Below, piece after piece: positions 1-5,390 of a DNA stretch of 5,390 nt. The position numbers were made by a program, and so were the translations under genes. The notes below the pieces were generated by a model. That model had not been told where the DNA came from, ran no database searches, and saw only the letters and a program-made list of their open reading frames with translations. Location of the stretch: positions 1-5,390 of the forward strand of contig JAUVQB010000123.1 of NCBI GenBank assembly GCA_030598385.1, given 5' to 3'. Origin of the DNA: Alphaproteobacteria bacterium (GTDB taxonomy: Bacteria; Pseudomonadota; Alphaproteobacteria; Kiloniellales; JAKSDN01). The number at the start of each line of letters is the position of its first letter. The stretch's first letter is position 1.

Positions 1-280
1 CGGGGTTATCTTCACCTCGCTGCAGGCGTTTGAATACGCCCATGCCGCGTTCGGCTTCCGTGACGGGATCTATCCTTCGACCTTCTTTATGGCGACCGGC
101 TTCCACGGTTTGCACGTCATCATCGGGACGACCTTCCTTACGGTCTGCCTGATCCGGGCGATCAAGGGCCATTTCAAGCCGGACCACCATTTCGGCTTCG
201 AGGCGGCGGCCTGGTACTGGCACTTCGTCGACGTGGTCTGGCTGTTCTTGTTCAGCTGCATCTACCTCTGGGGCTCTTAA
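1..280 (+). CDS. coxC: Cytochrome c oxidase subunit III, C-terminal part (5' truncated by window edge)
   Basis: Subunit III is a core integral membrane subunit of the aa3-type haem-copper oxidase, which passes electrons from cytochrome c to oxygen in the inner membrane. The reading frame is open from base 2 and ends at TAA 278-280, giving the last 92 residues. Recognisable family signatures are the FHGLHVIIG stretch at the start of a transmembrane helix, a conserved [12 protein letters not shown] segment, and the closing helix [17 protein letters not shown], which is the usual C-terminus of COX3. At least two hydrophobic helices are visible. DUF983 and SURF1 follow on the same strand, the standard order in alphaproteobacterial cox clusters. 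The gene is also called ctaE. The family call is very secure; the N-terminal two thirds lie outside the window. Confidence 0.97.
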   Translation, partial: GVIFTSLQAFEYAHAAFGFRDGIYPSTFFMATGFHGLHVIIGTTFLTVCLIRAIKGHFKPDHHFGFEAAAWYWHFVDVVWLFLFSCIYLWGS

Positions 281-286
281 TATCCG

Positions 287-323
287 ATGCGCGCCGGCCC
301 ATATAAGAGTTTCCGTGCGCCAT
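287..323 (+). other. Imperfect stem-loop between coxC and the DUF983 gene
   Basis: Bases 287-297 (ATGCGCGCCGG) can pair with 313-323 (CCGTGCGCCAT) as ATG/CAT, GCGC/GCGC and CGG/CCG, giving ten pairs with one bulged base on each side (C290 and T316) and a 15-nt A/T-rich loop. It lies 7 nt after the coxC stop and ends just before the ribosome binding site AGAAGG (325-330) of the next gene. No T-run follows, so it is not a standard terminator. It could be an mRNA processing or stabilising hairpin that sets different levels for coxC and the downstream assembly genes, or it could be chance in GC-rich DNA. Confidence 0.3.
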
Positions 324-339
324 AAGAAGGATTCGAGCG

Positions 340-723
340 GTGTCTGACGGGGGCTACACGTCGCGGGTTTCGCCGATCTCCGCAGGGCTGAGCTGCAAAT
401 GCCCGCGCTGCGGGCGCGGCGCCCTGTTCGACGGTTTTCTGAGCGTCGCGGAAAGCTGCGCGGCCTGCGGCCTGGACCTGCGCAAGGCCGACAGCGCCGA
501 CGGCCCGGCGGTCTTCGTGATCTTTATCCTGGGGTTCTTGCTGGTGCCGCCGGCGCTCCTCTTCGAGGCCATGGTCGAGCCGCCGCTGTGGCTTCACGTG
601 GTGATCTGGCCGCCGCTGATCCTGGGCGGCTCGCTGGCTCTTCTCAGGCCCATGAAGGGCGTCATGATCGCCTTGCAGTACCATCACAAGGCCAGCGATT
701 CGGGCACCGAGAGCTACGACTGA
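340..723 (+). CDS. DUF983 family zinc-ribbon membrane protein of the cox cluster
   Basis: This 127-residue protein belongs to the DUF983 family, which is widespread next to cytochrome oxidase genes in alphaproteobacteria and whose biochemical role I do not know to be established. The N-terminal cytosolic part carries a zinc-ribbon pattern, C21-P-R-C24-G and C40-A-A-C43-G-L-D, with one extra cysteine at 19. The family motif DGPAVFV starts near residue 54 and leads into two hydrophobic helices (about 57-77 and 84-103). These are followed by the conserved tail R-P-x-K-G and ALQYHHKA. The GTG start at 340 is chosen because AGAAGG (325-330) lies 9 nt upstream and residues begin directly before the ribbon. 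It sits 59 nt after coxC and 10 nt before SURF1, which suggests a role in oxidase assembly or metal handling; that role is inference from context. Confidence 0.92.
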   Translation: MSDGGYTSRVSPISAGLSCKCPRCGRGALFDGFLSVAESCAACGLDLRKADSADGPAVFVIFILGFLLVPPALLFEAMVEPPLWLHVVIWPPLILGGSLALLRPMKGVMIALQYHHKASDSGTESYD

Positions 724-733
724 AGCTGTCCGC

Positions 734-1485
734 ATGACGCTTCCGGGACATCTGCGGCTCGCGGGCCGGCGTTTTAGCCCGACCCTCTGGCCGACCCTCA
801 TCACCGTTCCGACGCTGATCGCGCTGATCGCCCTCGGCCTGTGGCAGCTCGAGCGGCTCGAATGGAAAGAGTCCCTCATCTTCGAGCGCCAGAGTCGCAG
901 CCAGGCGCCGGCGGCGCATCTGCCCGACGGCTTGGATCAACCGCACGGCCTTGAGTTTCAAGCGGTTCGCATGCGCGGGCGGCTTCTCCACGACAACGAG
1001 CTCTACCTGGCGGCGCGGGCCCTCAACGGCCGGGTCGGACTGCACGTGGTGACGCCGCTCGCGCTCGATGACGGCCGGATCCTGCTGGTCAACCGAGGCT
1101 GGATTCCCGAAGGCCGCCGCGGTCCCGCGACCCGGCCCGAAGGCCAAGTGCGCGGCGACCTGGAGCTCACCGGCCTGGTGCGCCTGCCGGGCTGGAAGGG
1201 GCCCACCTGGCTGGTGCCGGACAACCAGCCCGACGAGAATATCTGGTTCTGGGTCGATCCGCCCGCCATGGCCGAGGCCGCCGGGCTTCAATCCGTTATC
1301 AGCGAAGTCTATGTCGACGCCGGCCCGGCGGAAAATCCCGGCGGCCTGCCGGTGGGCGGCCAGACCCGCATCGAGCTGCCCAACGACCATCTGCAATATG
1401 CTCTCACCTGGTTTGCCCTGGCGCTGAGCTTGGCGGTGATCTACGTCATCTATCACCTGCGCCGCGACACCGACGGAGATGCCCC

Positions 1486-1489
<4 letters not shown>
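734..1489 (+). CDS. surf1: SURF1 family cytochrome c oxidase assembly protein
   Basis: SURF1 (Shy1 in yeast, Surf1c/d in Paracoccus) is an inner-membrane factor that helps insert haem a into subunit I of aa3 oxidase. The 251-residue length is normal for bacterial members. Topology is the classical one: an N-terminal helix (about 20-37), a large periplasmic domain, and a C-terminal helix (about 221-240) followed by a positively charged end. Family motifs are LGLWQLERLEWK (34-45), GRLLHDNELYL (82-92), LLVNRGWIP (117-125) and PNDHLQYALTWF (216-227). The ATG at 734 lies 10 nt after the DUF983 stop and has only a poor Shine-Dalgarno sequence, so translation is probably coupled to the gene before it. 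No other in-frame start is available close by. The stop overlaps the GTG of the peptidase gene by 4 nt. Family assignment is secure. Confidence 0.95.
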
Positions 1490-2973
<1,484 letters not shown>

Positions 2974-2982
2974 AGGTTTCCG

Positions 2983-3007
2983 TTTGCGCGATCTAAACTT
3001 CGCGAAA
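2983..3007. terminator. Weak stem-loop in the convergent spacer, possible end of the cox operon transcript
   Basis: TTTGCGCG (2983-2990) can pair with CGCGAAA (3001-3007) over seven base pairs with a bulged G and a 10-nt loop. It begins 10 nt after the peptidase stop, between convergent genes, where a terminator is expected. There is no T-run on either strand, so it does not fit a strong intrinsic terminator. The rest of the spacer, 3008-3065, shows nothing recognisable. Confidence 0.25.
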
Positions 3008-3065
3008 GGGCGCGCAGGCGAGGCATTCTTGCGGGCAATTCGAAACGAGGAGAGGCCGTCGATCC

Positions 3066-3806
3066 TCACCGGTGAGACGGTGGCTCCGGCTCATGCTTCG
3101 CGTCTGATAGCGGCCCCCTCAACTTTCGATGAAACACCAGCCAAAGGATGAGGCCGCCGATCAACAGGAGCAGCCAAGACTCCCATCCCAGGCTCTCGAG
3201 TTGATCGCCCATCACGACCATCAAGACGGTCAGCGGCAGAATTCCCAGCCCGGTCGTCCATATGAACTGCCACCAGGTCAGCCGCATAAGGCCCGCCGCG
3301 TAGTTGATCAGGTTGAAGGCGATGACCGGGATGAAGCGGCTTATCAGGACGACCTGCCAGCCGTTGTGCGCCGCCCAATCGTCGAGGACTTCCCACTTGC
3401 GCCTGGCGACCATGCGCTCGACGAAAGGGCGCCCCAGCTTGCGCGCCAGGCCGAAGGCGATCACGGCCCCAAGCATCGCGCCCGTCCAAGTGATCACCGT
3501 GCCCCAGAGGGGGCCATAGACCATGCCGTTGGCGCAAGCGAGCAATTCGGCCGGAAACGGGACGAAGGAGTGAGCCATCATGAGGGCGAGCGAACCGGCG
3601 ATACCCCACATGCCCCATGACCGGATGGTCTCCACGAAGGCCTCGATCGACAGGTTGCGCCCCCAATCGAAGGAGAATCCGACGGCCGCCAAAACGATGA
3701 CCAGGGCCAAGACGCCAGTGAGCAGAGCCCAACCGTTTGGCCTGGTTTGTCCGTCGTCGATGGGGGGCTGGCCGACGATCGGGGTATGCCGACGTTTGGG
3801 CGTCAT
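3066..3806 (-). CDS. TVP38/TMEM64 family (VTT/DedA-like) inner-membrane protein
   Basis: This 246-residue polytopic membrane protein carries the VTT (SNARE-associated/DedA-like) domain. Relatives are linked to lipid scrambling or transport and membrane homeostasis; the substrate here is unknown. Hydrophobic segments lie at about 26-44, 66-80, 88-120 (probably re-entrant), 149-172, 180-200 and 209-226. The hallmark first half is FPAELLACANGMVYGPLWG (84-102), continuing with a glycine-rich helix to ARKLGR (121-126). The second half has SRFIPVIAFNLINYAAGL (156-173), with the conserved R157, P160 and N165. The ends (about 1-25 and 228-246) are charged and proline-rich, likely cytosolic. The ATG at 3806 has AGAGG 8 nt upstream. 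It is convergent with the peptidase gene and lies 266 nt downstream of the MBL gene on the same strand, so it probably has its own promoter. Confidence 0.92.
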   Translation of the reverse strand: MTPKRRHTPIVGQPPIDDGQTRPNGWALLTGVLALVIVLAAVGFSFDWGRNLSIEAFVETIRSWGMWGIAGSLALMMAHSFVPFPAELLACANGMVYGPLWGTVITWTGAMLGAVIAFGLARKLGRPFVERMVARRKWEVLDDWAAHNGWQVVLISRFIPVIAFNLINYAAGLMRLTWWQFIWTTGLGILPLTVLMVVMGDQLESLGWESWLLLLIGGLILWLVFHRKLRGPLSDAKHEPEPPSHR

Positions 3807-3835
3807 CTGAAGCGCCTCTGCCTTCGCGGACGGCT

Positions 3836-3865
3836 ATCTTAAGGAAAATTCGCGACGGCGTTGAA
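3836..3865 (-). promoter_or_regulatory. Tentative promoter for the TVP38/TMEM64 gene
   Basis: Reading the minus strand, TTCAAC (3860-3865) and TAAGAT (3836-3841) are separated by 18 nt and lie about 30 nt before the ATG at 3806. The -10 matches four of six consensus bases and the -35 three of six. This is only a weak sigma70-type match, placed by position. Confidence 0.25.
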
Positions 3866-3924
3866 CCCTGAAAGCCGCTTTGTGGCTAATCGGATACGAA
3901 ATTGAGCGGATTCAAGGGCATCGG

Positions 3925-3990
3925 GGGCGGATCGCCAAAAACGAACACCGCCCGGCCGGGACTCGAGCTAGCCCGCGAAAGCGGGCAAGC
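3925..3990. other. Cluster of inverted repeats in the 3807-4072 intergenic spacer
   Basis: Three inverted repeats lie side by side. GGGCGG (3925-3930) pairs with CCGCCC (3948-3953). CCCGGCCGGG (3951-3960) is a perfect 10-bp palindrome. GCTAGCCCGC (3967-3976) pairs with GCGGGCAAGC (3981-3990) around a GAAA tetraloop (3977-3980), giving nine pairs with a single A-A mismatch. On the minus strand the T-run at 3937-3941 follows the hairpin by about 25 nt, too far for a classical intrinsic terminator. The most economical role is ending or protecting the MBL transcript, whose stop lies about 80 nt upstream. The rest of the spacer (3991-4072) shows nothing I can name. Confidence 0.35.
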
Positions 3991-4072
3991 CACGACCGCT
4001 TGGCTCATTTCCTGTCCGGCCTCCTTGGACGCCAGCCTCGTGCTTCGGAGCTCGTTCCCGGTCGTTTTTCCG

Positions 4073-5308
4073 CTATTCCTTCTTCGGCATCTCCGGCGGG
4101 GTGTAGTCTTTCCACTTGCCACCCAAGATGTACTCGGACGGGCTTTTTTGGTCGGTACGAGGCGCCTTTTTGTAGGCCTCGGTGACATCGGGCGGCAGGA
4201 CGTACTCGTCGACGATCGCCATGCGCACCCTGATATCCTTTTCGGTGAGGTTGATCACCATCAGGTCGCGCGCGAGCGCCAGCGGGCCGTCGTAGGTCTT
4301 GCGGATACCGCCCATGATCGCGGCGTTGTTTTCCGGCGATTGCACCGAGTGGTAGCCGACGGCCAGGCGCGGCTTCACGGCCGACATCACCTTGCCGAAG
4401 GCCTGGGGCTCGGTATGAATTCTCGTCGACACATAGGTCGCCTGGGCCAGGTCCCAGCCGAAATACGCGGCCAGGGTCTTGGGCGGAAGGAAGGCTTCGT
4501 GGGAGGCCACGTCCGCATCGGCGGCATACTTTATGTACCACTTGTTGGGGTAGGTATCGCCGCCGAAGACGTACTTGAGGCCGCTCCATTCGAGGCTGTA
4601 GCTCACCGAGCCGTCCAGGCTGTGAATGGCCGGCCAGGACCGAATCGTCACGCCGTTCTCCTGGTAGACGACCTCGTTCTCCTGTGTGTAGTCGAACTCG
4701 TGCACCACGATCTGCGCGCCCTTGTCCGGCAGCGCGCCGGAACGGGTGGCGAGGTCCCAGGCGTAACCCTTTTGCATGCCCTCGACAAATGCCTTGGTTC
4801 CCAGTTCCGGCGTGGAACCGCTGGGCCCGTAGATGTGAATCGGTGTATAGCGCCCTGACAACCAGCCACCGATGTGAAGTCCCATGAAGTCACCGACGTG
4901 GTCGATGTGCAGGTGACTGGCAAAAACCTTGTCGAGCTTCGAGAAGTCTGGACGCAGTGAGAACAGGTTCGCCATCGACCCGGAGCCCATATCGAACAGG
5001 AATTTATCGCCATTGCCCAGTTCAACCAGATACGAGATCGACACCGCCGCCCGAGTCTGATTGGGCATGCCGGTACCCAGAGCGGTGATCCGCATCTCAT
5101 CGGCACCGAGCAACTCAGTATTAGGAAAATAACTGGCGGGGTATTGCCCATCGACAATCGCCACGGGTGTGCGCCCGAGCGGGACATTATCGCTGGCCTG
5201 TTCCTGGGCCTGGGCCTGATGCTCCACCGTGGCGGTGATGATGATTCCAACGGCCACGCCGACAACTAAGAGGATGGTCCAGGCAGTCTTGGTCTTCGAT
5301 AACATCAT
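4073..5308 (-). CDS. Exported MBL-fold metallo-hydrolase, GntH-like
   Basis: Numbered from the ATG at 5308, the 411-residue protein starts with a signal peptide or membrane anchor: K5/K7, a hydrophobic stretch from about 10 to 27, then AQA-Q (32-35) as a probable signal peptidase I site, with no lipobox cysteine. The metallo-beta-lactamase domain has H132-L-H134-I-D136-H137, then H229, D251 in GGDTYPN and H270; H298 and H320 may complete the site, so two-metal hydrolase chemistry is expected. Segments such as ALGTGMPN, VELGNGDKF, IRSWPAIHS and YDGPLALA match, from memory, the group automatic annotation names guanitoxin biosynthesis GntH. No other guanitoxin gene is here, so I give no symbol and the substrate is unknown. 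An upstream in-frame GTG at 5338 would add ten residues, but AAGGAGG (5314-5320) lies 5 nt before 5308, or 8 nt before the adjacent second ATG at 5305. Confidence 0.9.
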   Translation of the reverse strand: MMLSKTKTAWTILLVVGVAVGIIITATVEHQAQAQEQASDNVPLGRTPVAIVDGQYPASYFPNTELLGADEMRITALGTGMPNQTRAAVSISYLVELGNGDKFLFDMGSGSMANLFSLRPDFSKLDKVFASHLHIDHVGDFMGLHIGGWLSGRYTPIHIYGPSGSTPELGTKAFVEGMQKGYAWDLATRSGALPDKGAQIVVHEFDYTQENEVVYQENGVTIRSWPAIHSLDGSVSYSLEWSGLKYVFGGDTYPNKWYIKYAADADVASHEAFLPPKTLAAYFGWDLAQATYVSTRIHTEPQAFGKVMSAVKPRLAVGYHSVQSPENNAAIMGGIRKTYDGPLALARDLMVINLTEKDIRVRMAIVDEYVLPPDVTEAYKKAPRTDQKSPSEYILGGKWKDYTPPEMPKKE

Positions 5309-5313
5309 TGGTG

Positions 5314-5320
5314 CCTCCTT
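5314..5320 (-). promoter_or_regulatory. Ribosome binding site that fixes the MBL gene start
   Basis: AAGGAGG on the minus strand is a full-strength Shine-Dalgarno sequence. It lies 5 nt before the ATG at 5308 and 8 nt before the second ATG at 5305. It falls inside the reading frame of the longer GTG start at 5338 and therefore argues against that start. Confidence 0.8.
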
Positions 5321-5350
5321 TATTTGAACGCTGCTCACACCACCCGAAAT

Positions 5351-5379
5351 CTTACAACATGCGTATGTTTTCCGTGCAA
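5351..5379 (-). promoter_or_regulatory. Probable extended -10 promoter of the MBL gene
   Basis: On the minus strand TTGCAC (5374-5379) is followed after exactly 17 nt by TGTAAG (5351-5356), which has the extended -10 element TGT directly before it (5357-5359). The -10 matches four of six consensus bases and the -35 three of six, compensated by the TGn element. Transcription would start near 5344, leaving a leader of about 35 nt that holds the AAGGAGG. It would leave only about 6 nt before the alternative GTG at 5338, further support for the start at 5308. Confidence 0.5.
5356..5369. promoter_or_regulatory. Operator-like near-palindrome inside the MBL promoter
   Basis: AACATGCGTATGTT is a 14-bp imperfect palindrome with 12 of 14 bases symmetric: arms AACAT and ATGTT around GCGT. 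It lies almost wholly within the 17-nt spacer of the predicted promoter and touches the first base of the -10. That placement and size are typical of sites for dimeric repressors such as TetR-type proteins. No regulator gene is in the window, though the sequence upstream is cut off at 5390. Confidence 0.45.
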
Positions 5380-5390
5380 CGTGGTATTAC

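Noticed and set aside
662..1456. A 264-codon minus-strand open frame opposite SURF1.
   Set aside because: SURF1 is certain from its motifs and two-helix topology. The antisense frame is a compositional shadow with no plausible ribosome binding site or domain.
3940..3990. A tRNA-like T-arm (TCGAGTC on the minus strand) close to a strong stem.
   Set aside because: The flanking bases do not form the T-stem, and no acceptor, D or anticodon arms can be drawn at the right distances.
3886..4008. A possible 40-codon minus-strand gene in the spacer, with AAGGAGG at 4020-4026.
   Set aside because: The Shine-Dalgarno is 11 nt from the ATG, longer than usual. The predicted peptide is low-complexity and proline/serine-rich, and the reading frame runs straight through the inverted-repeat block.
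3902..4858. A 318-codon plus-strand open frame opposite the MBL gene.
   Set aside because: It mirrors the MBL coding sequence, which has the full HxHxDH motif, a strong ribosome binding site and a signal peptide. The antisense product has no recognisable domain.
5308..5338. A longer form of the MBL protein starting at GTG 5338.
   Set aside because: It would add ten hydrophilic residues before the signal peptide, lacks a good ribosome binding site, and begins only about 6 nt after the predicted transcription start. AAGGAGG before 5308 is far better.

Overview
The window is GC-rich bacterial chromosomal DNA, most likely from an alphaproteobacterium of Rhodospirillales type. This rests on the order coxC - DUF983 - SURF1, which is typical of alphaproteobacterial aa3 cytochrome c oxidase clusters, on GTG starts, and on very tight gene packing. 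No RNA gene, transposon, integrase or CRISPR array is visible.

Left block (1-2973, plus strand): the end of a cytochrome c oxidase operon. It holds the last 92 codons of subunit III, a DUF983 zinc-ribbon membrane protein, a complete SURF1 assembly factor, and a complete M32 family metallocarboxypeptidase whose GTG start overlaps the SURF1 stop. Gaps are 59 nt, 10 nt and a 4-nt overlap, so this looks like one transcript. The first three genes concern building the terminal oxidase in the inner membrane. The carboxypeptidase is a cytosolic peptide-trimming enzyme that shares the transcript but has no known part in oxidase assembly.

Middle (2974-3806): a 92-nt convergent spacer with weak inverted repeats, then a minus-strand gene for a TVP38/TMEM64 (VTT/DedA-like) membrane protein.

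Right block (3807-5390): a 266-nt spacer rich in inverted repeats (one with a GAAA tetraloop), then a minus-strand gene for an exported metallo-beta-lactamase-fold hydrolase of the group that automatic annotation calls GntH. Upstream of it is a plausible extended -10 promoter with a 14-bp near-palindrome filling the spacer, as expected for a repressor-controlled gene.

I see no clear undescribed multi-gene system. The best leads are the operator-like palindrome of the MBL gene, the uncertain role of that MBL enzyme outside any guanitoxin context, the DUF983 protein as a possible oxidase assembly factor, and the coupling of the peptidase to SURF1.
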